Origin: Phaseolus vulgaris
Lineage: Eukaryota; Streptophyta; Magnoliopsida; Fabales; Fabaceae
Length of the DNA stretch: 64,000 nt
NCBI RefSeq assembly: GCF_000499845.2
Contig: NC_023758.2
Span: 23,363,366 to 23,427,365, forward strand
Direction of reading: 5' to 3'
Part shown: in pieces, positions 22,789-33,819 of the stretch
Layout: every line of letters starts with the position of its first letter
Numbering within the stretch: position 1 is the first letter of the stretch
Translations under genes and position numbers: made by a program
The notes under the pieces: model-generated
What the model was told of the DNA's origin: nothing
Database searches by the model: none
The model's input: the letters and a program-made list of their open reading frames with translations, nothing else

Positions 22789-24967
22789 TGATAAGTGTCA
22801 TATTTTGGTATAATTTCATATTAAAATACAAGCACTTATGGATATTAAGATAAAATAACTATAATATAACTCCTAATTTATGAATTTAAATCTTTTTATA
22901 TATATTTTTTATTATAATTTGAATAAGAACGATTTATTTCCAAATTTGTGTTAATTTCTGGATTCTAAGGAAGAATGGAGATGAAAGGGCAAAAAGGAGA
23001 ATAGTAAAGCTAAAAAGGGGAAGTTGGAATGCTCTAGCAGTCGCCCAAGCCAGAAGCTCCCAGAGGATCTCGCCCAAGTGAGCCAAATCTCACCCAAGCG
23101 AGCCCAATCTCACCCAAGCGAGATCACTCCAATGACTTTGGGTATGTTTTCATCCAACTCACTCAAGCGAGCCCAATCATGCCCAAACAATAAGTCGTTT
23201 AGCCCAAGTCCAGCTAGGTTAAATATGAGGCGTGTGGCACAACCCTAGACATTCAATTTGGAGAATAGAAGGTGTTAGAAACCCTAGAGGAGGCAGTCGT
23301 TAAGGAGAAACATCCTGACTCTCATTTTCTTGTTTTCCATGCTTGTAATGGCTAACATGAGTGACTAATTCTACTGATATGAGTTGCATTGAACATAGAC
23401 ACTTTAGAACTCTTAAAAACAACATTATAGGAAAAGGATAACAACAATTAAAGGATCAAAGAGTGCTTGAATAAGGAAAACGAAAATCAGAACCACAAAA
23501 AACAACAAGCTGAAAACAGAATGGTTGCAAAGAAGCTTAAGGAGTCATCAATGGAGACCAAGCCTTCCAAAATGATGATCCAAACTCATTATGAGTGCTA
23601 TTTCCTTGTACACAACCTTAGAACAAGATACAAAACGTAATTGAAAACAGAAACACCAAGAACCGAACAGAAATTGAAGAATAAGCTAAGAAACACAAGT
23701 TCAAACGGTGAAAAGGATGAAGAACACTAAAACATTGGAAACTACCGATTGAAATTGCAAGAGATGAAAGAATGAACACTTATTGAATGAAGCTTGCTGG
23801 ATTTGAGAATTTGGAACTGCATTCACGCCACTTGGAGTCTTGTTCCAAGATAAGTGAAAGGTTGCCGCCACTTGAAGCTCACCATTGGCACACAAGATAA
23901 GGCAAAGGAAGAAGAAGACAACAAGACTCACAATTTCTCTCTAAACTTGAGTATAGTTTCTCTACTTCTAATTTCCAATTCTGATTTGTACAAGGGCAGC
24001 ACCTTTATTTATAGCCTATAAGGTGCTGAAATGCAAAGCTAAATGTGCCCCTAATGACATTCAAATTCGGCGCCAACTAGTGCATGAAGGAAGTGTGACT
24101 TTCCTTCCTAGTTTGGCACCTCCTAACTCATATCTACACTCCCCCTAGCATCCCTTACTAAGTTCACACCTATTTATTAATATCTGCACCCCTACTCTAC
24201 ATAATAGAAATAAGAAGAGTCATCTTTTGATACTCTTGTCCCAAAGCTCTTGCCATGCTCCTAGTGATTCGTTGGGCTTGGGCCCCTTGTTGGGCTTGGG
24301 CTTCATGGGCTTGAGCGTCCTCTACTTGGTTTCCATCATCTACCCTTTAGGATTGAGAGTAATATGTTTAAACTCTTATGTATTGAGGTGATATCTAAAT
24401 ATGATATTTTGTTCTTGCTTGATGATTGGTATTTTCATTTTATTTGTAATGCTGGTTTACCATGATCAAGATCCTTAGATTTGATTAGAAAGTACTTCTA
24501 AGTTTTTGACCCAAATGATAATGCTTAACATATTTGAATGCTAGGAATAGATTTATAATGTTTATTGCTATCAACATGTAATGCTAAGGATTTTTTATAA
24601 ATATGTGAGGAATCAATATTTAGGAGACTCTCTTAATAATTTTATATGCGAGGAATCAATATAAATGACTTTTATATGGGCATCAACATAAATCAAAGGA
24701 TAAAATGTTACCATGCTATTCAAAATACAAAATAGTACGAATGAACATCAATCCCAATATCCCCAATTGAACTAACAAACTCTTTGACTTACTTTCTTTA
24801 CAATTCTTACAATCATGATAACAAATTCTCAACAAACTTTATTATTTTATTTTCTATTTAGTGAATCTTATACATGATTATTCAACCGTTCCTTGTGGGT
24901 TCGATATTCGTCCTTATGGACAAATTATTACTTTTGACGTAGTACATTTATCGTAAAAGAGTCATCA
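22789..24967 (+). mobile_element. Solo LTR carrying a nested solo LTR
   Basis: It starts TGATAAGTGTCATATTTTGG and ends AGAGTCATCA, with perfect TSD ATATG (22784-22788, 24968-24972). Without the nested insert it is about 1.2 kb. The left half holds repeated CGCCCAAGCGAGC-type motifs (about 23040-23190); the right end has GTGGGTTCGATATTCGTCC. The family is unknown but the organisation is that of a plant Gypsy LTR. The 74-codon open frame at 23024-23248 only follows the repeats. Confidence 0.85.
23375..24338 (-). mobile_element. Nested solo Gypsy LTR (minus)
   Basis: 964 bp, TGATATGAG to TTCCATCA, with perfect TSD TCTAC (23370-23374, 24339-24343). Read on the minus strand it begins TGATGGAAACC and stays open for about 40 codons including ITRSMARALGQEYQ. 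This resembles the C-terminal tail of Gypsy polyproteins, as in the element at 41518-52192, so the two belong to related families. Confidence 0.85.
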
Positions 24968-25767
24968 ATATGTACTTTTTTTGGGACCCTGCATTACACT
25001 ACATACTTAATGGTCAAGGTTACAATCCTTTCAGGCACTAGACTGGGCATAAGCACCATTCAGAATATGAGAAAGTTACCCCAAAGTGCTTATGCTTCAG
25101 CTAGGACCAAGCATTGTATTGAGCCAAACACCAAATTTTCTCTACGTCTACTTTACACTGCCTAAATATGATCATGTTCCTTTTTTTCCCGATTCCCCAA
25201 ACTATTACCACCCAAATTCCTTTCCTGTAGTGTTTTATTTATTACTTAAATTGGTTAAGTGGTAGTGTAGAAAGCTATATTTTATCTTATTATGGTGCAC
25301 TCAAATAACTCCCACCCATCCGTCACATTTTTTCCAATTTTTTTTGCTACTGTACATGTTAGTAGGAGGTGAGATATTATTTCGTCTTGCTCCTCACAAA
25401 GCACACAAACTAGAGCTTCTTTTGTTAGGATTTTCTCCAACATCACTCTCCACCCAAAATACAATGCACATGGAAGAGCTTTTAGGCTCCATGACAGTTT
25501 AAACATAGAACTAAACTGCCATGATAAATTACCTTGCAAGAGGTCATATGCACAACTCACAGAGTAGACCCCATCATCATTGGCTTTCCAACCCCATGCA
25601 TCCTTTAAGCTTAGTATAGGGAAATGAATTTCTAAGATGTGCATAAGTTGCTGTGAGTGGTCGCTTTTCGATACTAGTCTGCCTCTCCTCCAAGATATAT
25701 TTCATTCCTAGCAAGACTCCCTCCACTCCCCTATTGGTCCTATAGTTTTATCTTTTTGATTTGAAAA

Positions 25768-27647
25768 CACTAGTACAAAACAACACATTAACGACAGTTA
25801 AAAAGGTCATATACAGACGGTTTGGGAACCGTCGTTATTTCAATGTCATTGTAAATAAGTTGTTTATAACAATGGTTCTAGAACCGTCGTTACAAAACAA
25901 CATCAACGACACATGTAAAAAACTGTCGTCATTTTGTCAAAGAATGGGAAAATAAAAAAAATGCATTTCTAACGACGGTTCTAGGACGGAACCGCCGTTA
26001 TAACCCTAAAAACAGACTTTTAAAGATAGTTCCATCTAGTCCGTCGTTATAAATGTATTTCTTGTTTAAAAATATTTTATTATTATATACACTATAATCT
26101 TGCATAAAATATCAAATTTCCAGAACAATAATACATGTAATATCATAATTTAAATATGAAAGTCTACATACAATAAATTAGTACATATAACATTCTACAA
26201 AAGTTCTATGTGATTTTAAACCCCAAATTTGAAAGTTTTTTTGTATTGAGGTATTACCTGATCCCAACCTTTATGAATTCCAGCTCGCACAATAGTCGAC
26301 ATTCACTGCATAACATAGTAACCGTACTCATAGTCAACCTTTATTAAATGAATGAATTAGAAACAATAAAGTGAGTGAACAAATATACTTTAAATACCTT
26401 AAGGTGCATCCAAGTGATTTTGTTTTGCACTTCCCTTCCCACTGAACGAGCACTGAAATAATAAAATTTCATGTTAGAACACATAACATTATGTAATATA
26501 ATGTATGAGTAATAAATTTGTGAATGTAATATAATCATAATGGTTTGATAAATTTGTAATTTATACTAGGAAAAATCATGAAAAATTTCATAATTTTCTA
26601 TCAAGTGAAAGTACAGAAACTAAAACCATAAAATATGTGAAATATACCTAAATAATACTTAAAAATAAAAAATAATAGTAAAAAGTGGATTTTTGGTGGA
26701 CCCCAATCCCCTATGCTTATTGTCCACGTGATTCGTTATCTCGTTTCGAGCAACTTTCATTTTTTACGCGTCTCCATCCGACTTATCTGTCAAAAGTTAT
26801 GACCGTTTGAAGTTTTTTCATGCTAATTTTTGGCAATTCCAAATCTATCACTCTTCTCCTTAATGTCAGGACTCCTCCATGAAATATCCATTAAATGAAC
26901 TTCCCAAGAACCCTAAACTATTAACTAATCAACACATACATTCAAATATTTATTAAAAAGTTTAAAACCCTAAACCCTAAAAATATTAACTTTCTGGAGC
27001 CAAGTTCGCGATGGCAATGTGTGGTGGAGGTGTTGGCTTTGTGCGGAAGGTGTTTACGGCATGCGGAGGTGAAGGGTTAGTGCGCAGAGACGTAAGCAGT
27101 TGTTTGCTTGTGCGCACGGAGGAGAGAAAAAGACGTATGGCGACACGAGCGTTGGTGTTGGGGAGCTTTCAATGGTTGGCGGCGCGAGGGTGTAGGGTGC
27201 ACGCTCGAAGACCTTGCGCAGAGAGAGGAGAGCTCGATAAACTATGCAAACGACAATTGATAGCTCAGTGGCGACAACTATGGAGTCGCAAGCGACGCTC
27301 AATGGAGAAGAAAAGTGCGACGATGTAGAAAAGAGTGAGCACGAGGGAGAAAAAGAGTGAGTGCGAGTGCGAGCTGGTGGGGTTTTGATTTATATTTAGT
27401 TTTATAACGATGGTCAATAGAGTAATCATCGTTCTTTTTGCTCCAAATTCATTTGTAATGACGGTTCATGTACTAACCATCGTTATTTTTCCCCAAATTC
27501 ATTTGTAACTACGATTATAGCTATAATTGTCGTTATTTCTCACCTAAAATTAAAAAAATTACAGAATTGCCACCGCGCTTTTTGCTACGACAATTTTCTA
27601 CTAAATTTCATTATTCTTAGTCATTATTTACAATTTTTGTACTAGTG
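25768..27647. mobile_element. Non-autonomous CACTA-type element inside the LINE
   Basis: 1880 bp with 13-bp inverted ends CACTAGTACAAAA (25768-25780) and its complement at 27635-27647. Subterminal AACGACGGTT/AACCGTCGTTA motifs occur repeatedly in both orientations (25790-26050 and 27405-27540). Target duplication is imperfect: on the minus strand TTG against TTT. Inside are a Ulp1-like relic and an open frame at 27011-27328 (105 codons, Arg- and Gly-rich) with no recognised product. No transposase. Confidence 0.8.
26270..26440 (-). pseudogene. Ulp1-type peptidase C-terminal relic
   Basis: An exon-like block ends QNKITWMHLK before GT (26398). A second starts after AG at 26338 and reads VDYEYGYYVMQ, then a stop, then MSTIVRAG. 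CACTA- and Mutator-borne Ulp1 proteins have (E/D)CGYYVM here, with the catalytic Cys directly before GYYVM; this copy has Tyr. It shows the element descends from one carrying a SUMO-protease-like gene. Confidence 0.5.
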
Positions 27648-27999
27648 CAAGAAATACATTATAAGGAACCTAATTGCTAATGGTAATGAGCCCACCCATT
27701 TTCACCTGATCACTAATGAAAAAATAATATTTTCTCATAATCCCATTTTTCATTGCCTCTTTACATGTTTTACATGCAACTCCCTACCACTTGGAGACAT
27801 CCTTAATACAATTGGTCGAGATTAAATTCCTTCACAATCCATATCCATACTCTAAAACTTACTTCCAAAGCCTGTGATTTCCGGTACTTAATCTCCACTT
27901 TCATTTTGCTAGAAATAAGAGGTTAAATTTTTCTATATCTCTTACACCCAATTCACCTTCCTCCTTAGATTTACATATATTTATCCCACTTTATCCGTA

Positions 28000-28451
28000 T
28001 ATGCTTTTCCCTTCCTCCATTCCTCACCTCCATATGAAGTTTCTTTAAATTTTCATTATGTCTTTACAAACACTTTTTTAATGTTTTAAAAAAAGAATAA
28101 GTAGGACAAAGGTATAAGAGAAATAATTGCCTTAATTAAACGTATACGAGGAGCGAAAGATAACAATTTGCCTTTATTTAGCTTATTCTTTATTTTACTA
28201 ACCACATAGTGCCAAAACTTCACTCTCCCAGGATTTTCCCTTAATATTTAAATGGAATATCTACGATTAAGAATAAATGAAAATTTTCGCATTACATTTC
28301 TACATCACGTTCATTTTCAATTAGGAAAATAAGAATTACTTTTGGTAATTATTAACTCTATTTTTTGTTTAGTTTGAGTTGATTCAACTTTCTATTTATT
28401 GAGTTCTTTCTTCTAGATTTTTTTTACTTGTTTTTTTAAACAAATTTTATC
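28000..28451 (-). repeat. Probable 3' LTR of the Copia remnant
   Basis: The sequence after the polypurine tract begins TG on the minus strand. It is AT-rich, non-coding, and its far end could not be placed because no second LTR copy is present in the window. Confidence 0.35.
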
Positions 28452-30100
28452 ATCTCCCTCAAGCTAAGAGTAAACGTTTTTCATTCCTAGCTTGGACTTA
28501 AGTTGAGTGAAAGTAACTGGAGCAATATGCTTTGTGAAGATGTTGGCAATTTGTAGTGAAAATGGTATAAGAAGTAACTTGAGAAGTCCAGCGGTGATCT
28601 TTTCTCTGAAAATGTGGCACTCGATCTTAGTGTGCTTAGTGCGTTCATGAAAGACCAGATTGGAAGCAATTTGTATGACTAATTGGTTGTCACATAAGAG
28701 TGTGGCTGACTCAATGTATGGGATGCCCAAATCCTTTAGAAGGAAGGTAAGCCATTGTAATTCACATGTAGTTGTTGCAAGTGCTCTATACTCTACCTCA
28801 GATGAGCTCTTTGAGATAGTCTGTTTTTTTTTTTTTTTTTATTTCCACGAGATGAGAGACTCTCCCAAGAAGATTGAAACACCAGTTACTGATTTTCTGG
28901 TTTCTGGATAGGTTGCCCAATCAGAGTCACTATTCCCACGAAGTTGCATGGAGCTGTTGCGGTTGAAGAAAATGCCTGAGTTAGGATTGCCTTTGAGATA
29001 CCTTAAGATGCGAAAGGCAGCCTGTTGATGAGCTTTAGTGGGAGAAGAAAGGAACTGACTGAGATTGTTGACATCAAAAGCTATATCAGGTCTTGTGTTT
29101 ATGAGATAGATAAGTCTATTGATCAATCTGCAATAGGTTGACGATTTTGTCTCAGTTAGAGGAATGTCTTCAAAAGAGATTAATCGAGAGGAATGTGTCA
29201 TGGGGGTTGGCATTGGAGCAAAGTCTAACATCCCTGTTTCATGGAGAAGATCCAAGACATACTTGTGTTGACTAAGATGTAGACCACTACTGTTGCGGGC
29301 AACTTCAAGACCTATAAAATATGTAAGATCACCAACATTCTTTATCTTGAAGTGTTGATTCAGTAAAGTAATGATATTATTAATCTCCTCGATGTTGTTG
29401 CCAGTGAGTACAAGATCATCAACATAAACAAGGATAATAATTAGTTTATTGTTAACATGTTTAAGAAAAAGGGAGTGATCAGTAGAAGACAATATATAAT
29501 GATGAGAAAGAAGAAAAGAAGACAATTTAGCATACCATTGTCTGCCAGCTTGGTGAAGGCCATAAAGAGTCCTTTGAAGTTTGCAGACATGTTGGGGTGT
29601 ATGAAGAGATAAACTAGGTGGTGGTTGCATGAAAACTTCTTCATGAAGATCGTCGTGTAAAAAGGCGTTATTAACGTCTAATTGTTTTAGACTCCAGTTA
29701 TTGGCAGTAGCCACTGCGCGCAGAAGTCTAAGGGTGGTAAAATTTGTTACAGGAGCAAAGGTGTCAAGGAAGTCAAGGCCTTCGAGTTGAGTATAACCCT
29801 TGGCCACTAGACGGACCTTGTAACGGTCAAGCGTGCAATCAAATTTATGTTTAACTTTATAGGCTCATTTACAACCGATTGATGTCTTTCTTGGTGGAAG
29901 AGGAGTAAGCTGCCATGTGTGATTGGCGTTAAGGACATCAAACTCTTCATTCATTGCTTGTGTCCAACAATCATGTTTCGATGTCTCATATTATAGGTTA
30001 TAGGTTTGAGGTTCCGTGTGTGAAGATAAAGACAAAGTTACTCTTTTAAAATCAGGTGATGATACAATTGCTTTGATGAATGATGAAGAATCATGTGAGA
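28452..30100 (-). pseudogene. Copia retrotransposon pol remnant (RT-RNase H)
   Basis: Minus-strand blocks run from about 30100 down. DCWTQAMNEEFDVLNANHTW precedes a TGA near 29860, then YKVRLVAKGYTQLEGLDFLD opens the reverse transcriptase. The main frame 29807-28839 (322 codons) contains LVYVDDLVLTGN, the Copia RT active site, and GLEVARN, and ends at SLISWK. RNase H continues after a run of T at 28823-28840 that breaks the frame, resuming with SSSEVEYRAL and LLCDNQLVIQIASN to the stop at 28464. Just beyond, CTTGAGGGAGA (28463-28453) is a polypurine tract followed by TGATAAAATTTG, the likely 3' LTR start. Gag, protease and integrase are missing. Confidence 0.85.
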
Positions 30101-32070
30101 GGAATGATGAAGAACCGCCTGAAGAACCCTTGCAATCACAAAGCCAAACACGTAATGTTGTGGAACTTTATATGTGAACAGAGAAAAAATAGGGGAAGAA
30201 CTGAACCCTAATGGAAAGGAAAGGAGAAAAATGATTGAGAAAAGAAAGAGAATTAAATTGAATTGAATTTGGTTCAACGTATTTGATAATTAGATTGGTG
30301 CATCTATAAAAAAAAAATAAAAAATACAAAGAGTAACAAGTCAAAAAAACAAACAAAACAAACTTTATCACCCATTACCAGTTTTTGTTTTATTAACATT
30401 AGTACTATCGAAGTGTTATTATAACTTTTTTATTCCTCACACTATTTTAACTAATATATATATATATAAATATATATTTATCAAACTTTCTTTGTAATCC
30501 ATTCTAATTATAAAAGATCTTAAATTTGATATACATATATGAGAGAAAAAAATGAAAATAAACAATTTACAAATTTTGTGACATACTTCTCTAATAATGA
30601 TGAAAATAAGATGAAAGAAAATTGAAGTAAAGAAATAATGTAAAGTATTTGTGAGAGTTGATTTGGCGCGCGTGATTGTGTAAAGTAGGGTTTGTGTATG
30701 TAGGGAGCAGTGAAGCCGTATCCTGGTTGGGCAGTGTTGTGGTCTTAAGTGACTGACAACTTGTACGGTAAGTTTACTGATTCTTTATCTTATGCTTCAG
30801 CTTTATCTTTCTCTGACCATTTTATGGCGTTAGCTATCTATGCAAAGTAAGGTGTAGATGACCTGACAGACATTCATAGTGATATGATATGAGCACCATT
30901 GCAGCACAATAAGAAAAAGAGAAAGCAGAAGAAATGAGATTCAGAAACCATGGACTCTGCAACTAGGAGAGTATATATTTTGAAGTTTGAACCCACTTCC
31001 AAAATACGCCATTTCATATAATATTCTTCTCCTCCTTCCATTTTCTTTCTTTCATTTTTACTAATCTTCTCTTGGCTGTTCATAATTAATGGTACATTTC
31101 CATCACTCTTACCCCTGCATGCCCTTTCTACACTTTATTCCATTTCCATCATCACCCAACTATAGTAATATCTGCTTATTCCCCATAGTAGATATCGATT
31201 CTCATCATCAACCACACCAAACTCAGCAAACTTATTTTTTTAAGTCTTTAAACACAATTGACAATATTCCCTCGAATGATTTATATACATGATTTTATTT
31301 TATAAAGAAATACTCAATGTTTCGTATATAAAGATTCTACGTCAATTAAAAATAATAATATTTTATAATATATAAATAACTGTAAATTTTAGGTTACTAG
31401 TTATCAAAACTGCACATGTGCTAGTTTTGAGTGAGAGGAATATAAAGTTTTTTATAAAGGATGAAACACCTCTAAGTACTTCTTTTATATTTGCTGATAA
31501 AAAAAATAACTATAAATTTTATCTTTGTAATTAATTTAATAAAATAAACTTAAAACTTATTTTTAATATAATATCAAAATTATTTAAAACTTCTGTTAAG
31601 TCAATTTAAAATTTACTTCTTTATAATATAAATATTGTGATAAAGATTCATTTACATAAGTTAAAATAGTTTGAAGTTTAAACCCTAATATGTTCATAAT
31701 CTTAGTTTAAAAGTATTTTTTTTTCTTTCTTTAGACTAATTATACAGTGAATTTTGTCTTGAAATTTAGTTTAAAGTAAAAAGAATGAATGATTACTTTT
31801 AATTTACAGAAAATAAATTTAAATTTAAGTTTGGAAACTTTTTACTAAAAACAGTATGTTTTACGGTTAGAGTGAACAATTTTTTTTCAAGAAAATTTCT
31901 AACAAAGAAAACTAAAATAAATAAGTTTTTCATTAATTAAGTTATAACTTATGCGCATATTTTTAAAAAATTATACAAAATAACTTCTACAAATTGAATT
32001 ATGCAGGTTATGAAAAAATATATTTTATTTTCTTATTTTTTTTAAAAAATTTATGAACCAAGTTTTAGTG
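30100..32070. other. Gene-free AT-rich region
   Basis: No gene or named repeat recognised. A TA tract lies near 30455-30475. Short open frames on both strands are Phe/Leu/Ile-rich and typical of AT-rich DNA. Confidence 0.45.
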
Positions 32071-32075
32071 TGTAG

Positions 32076-33409
32076 TGTAACAGTATAAATAAAAATAAAA
32101 ATGAAAATAAAGAAGCAGAACCGTTGTCCCCTGTCATGCACCATTTTTTTTTCTTTCTTCTTTCTCCCTCCATCTCTTCCTTCTATCTTCTCTCTTAATT
32201 TCTCACTCCATACTTAATCTATTTTAGAATATGATCATACTACGCTGTAGCTGAGGAGTTAAGAAACATTTATACTCAATTAGATTTTCAAACATAATAA
32301 GTTCTTTTTATTCTAAATATCCTTTATTCTACTATATACTGAATGTTTGTTCTGTTTGGATAACTTGCATTAGGTCCGTAAATCTTGAAGCTTATCCAGA
32401 CTGTGGGGAATAAAATTCTAGAAGTTGTTTGGAAAGCAAGCAATTGAGGTAAGGGAAACTAAATTTAATTTTTAATAGCACCCTAGGATAGAAGATCTGA
32501 ATGCGGAGGGGACGTGGTCCCAATATTTAATTTCTCTTGCAGGAATGTTGTGTGCTTATATATATATTGTGTTGTTTGTTTATATATTATTTAAACTTGT
32601 GGAAATATTAGATTTTGATGGTTTAATATTTAAGTGTTGATTTTTTTACGTTAAATAGGATTATGAATATTGTGGATTGCATTTTGAATGATATTGTATG
32701 ATGAAATGGTATGGAATTGAATTCATACATTTGGGATAATGTATGGACTGATGTTTGCTGTGTATTAAGTATTAATGCCTATGTGGTAACAATCTCCGAG
32801 CTTCACTGATGATTTAAGTCACATAGACTAAGATATTAGGTGGTGAGAAGCTGATGGGGGAGTTCATGAACACCGTGACATATGAGATGCACGACTTGGG
32901 TTGTATTGAACTTACCCTAATCCTTTTTGTTGGATTCGCTGGTAATCTTTGGATTAGGTGTTAGTCTCTGGTAGGACTTACTTAATACAGGTCTTCCGGA
33001 AGACGTTGTTTGTTGAATATTCTAGATGTGTAGATCCATGTGAGATCCATGTGATTGTTTTATGTTGAAATTTGAAAAAGATTGAATAATTGAGAAATTG
33101 ACCATGTAATTTGATTTTCTATTTTAATTTAATTGTGTATATTATAAAATTTTATTTTCACTAGCTTACCCTTGTTTTCCATGTTGTGTTTGAACTACGA
33201 TGATTGTACTATGTACACGAGCAGATGACCATATAGGTGCAGGAGAGCCTTAAAGGTTTCAGAGTTTTATTTTGAGCTATGGATATGTATATATTTGTAT
33301 TTCTATAAGTCATAATCTTGTAATAGAAATATTTTGAAAAACTCTAAGTTTGTATAGAAATATGTAGAACATGTATTTAAATAGTTAGATGTATTTTTGG
33401 GTTGTTACA
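32076..33409 (+). repeat. 5' LTR of the chromovirus
   Basis: 1334 bp. It lacks about 75 bp present in the 3' LTR (about 38499-38575), between TCTAAATATCC and the ATTCTACTATATACTG that follows. Many single-base differences separate the two LTRs, so the insertion is not recent. Confidence 0.9.
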
Positions 33410-33414
33410 TTATT

Positions 33415-33428
33415 TGGTATCAGAGCGG
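33415..33428 (+). other. Primer binding site, initiator tRNA-Met
   Basis: TGGTATCAGAGCGG lies 5 bases after the 5' LTR and is complementary to the 3' end of plant initiator methionine tRNA, the usual primer for these elements. Confidence 0.9.
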
Positions 33429-33819
33429 TTCATCCTTAGGGTAACCTGAGGGTAGTGGATTTATTGCGTTTCTTTTGTGTGTAAATTTTTGTTTAAGTCT
33501 AGCTTCAAGGCTTAGCTAAAAGTTTCTAATAGGATGTTTAAAAAGTTGTTTTCTTGAAATTTTGTTTGTGCTTGAGTCAAATCAGTTGTTATGAATAAAG
33601 ATGAAAAAGAATCTTGATAGAGGGGTGAGGGTGAACACTCATGACTGGATCAAGATTATTTTCTATCTTAATTCTAAACCGTTAGAGTACATTTTAGAGA
33701 TAAGTCTTGATTGGTTTTGTATCTATTTTGTGTGATTATTTCTTTTAAGTTAATTTGTCATAAAAATATAGTTAGAAATTGATAGTAATTTCTAATTCAA
33801 TTCTTTATGTGCTTAGAAA

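Larger units (their letters stand above)
25282..27995 (-). pseudogene. LINE (non-LTR retrotransposon) reverse transcriptase relic, split
   Basis: Two minus-strand parts flank a DNA transposon. The upstream part (about 27995-27780) reads EGELGVRDIEKFNLLFLAK and, after a stop, KWRLSTGNHRLWK, the usual end of plant LINE reverse transcriptases. The downstream part (25767-25282) reads ISWRRGRLVSKSDHSQQL, then DAWGWKANDDGVYSVSCAYD and FGWRVMLEKILTKEALVCVL, ending with CEEQDEIISHLLLTC. This is the zinc-binding zf-RVT region. Stops interrupt the upstream part, and the endonuclease and poly(A) tail are not visible. Confidence 0.8.

Noticed and set aside
24895..24925. GGTTCGATATTCG resembling a tRNA B box
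   Set aside because: No A box or cloverleaf; it is the end region of the solo LTR.
27011..27328. 105-codon + strand frame in the non-autonomous CACTA element
   Set aside because: No recognised domain and an antisense frame of similar quality; described only as element-internal sequence.
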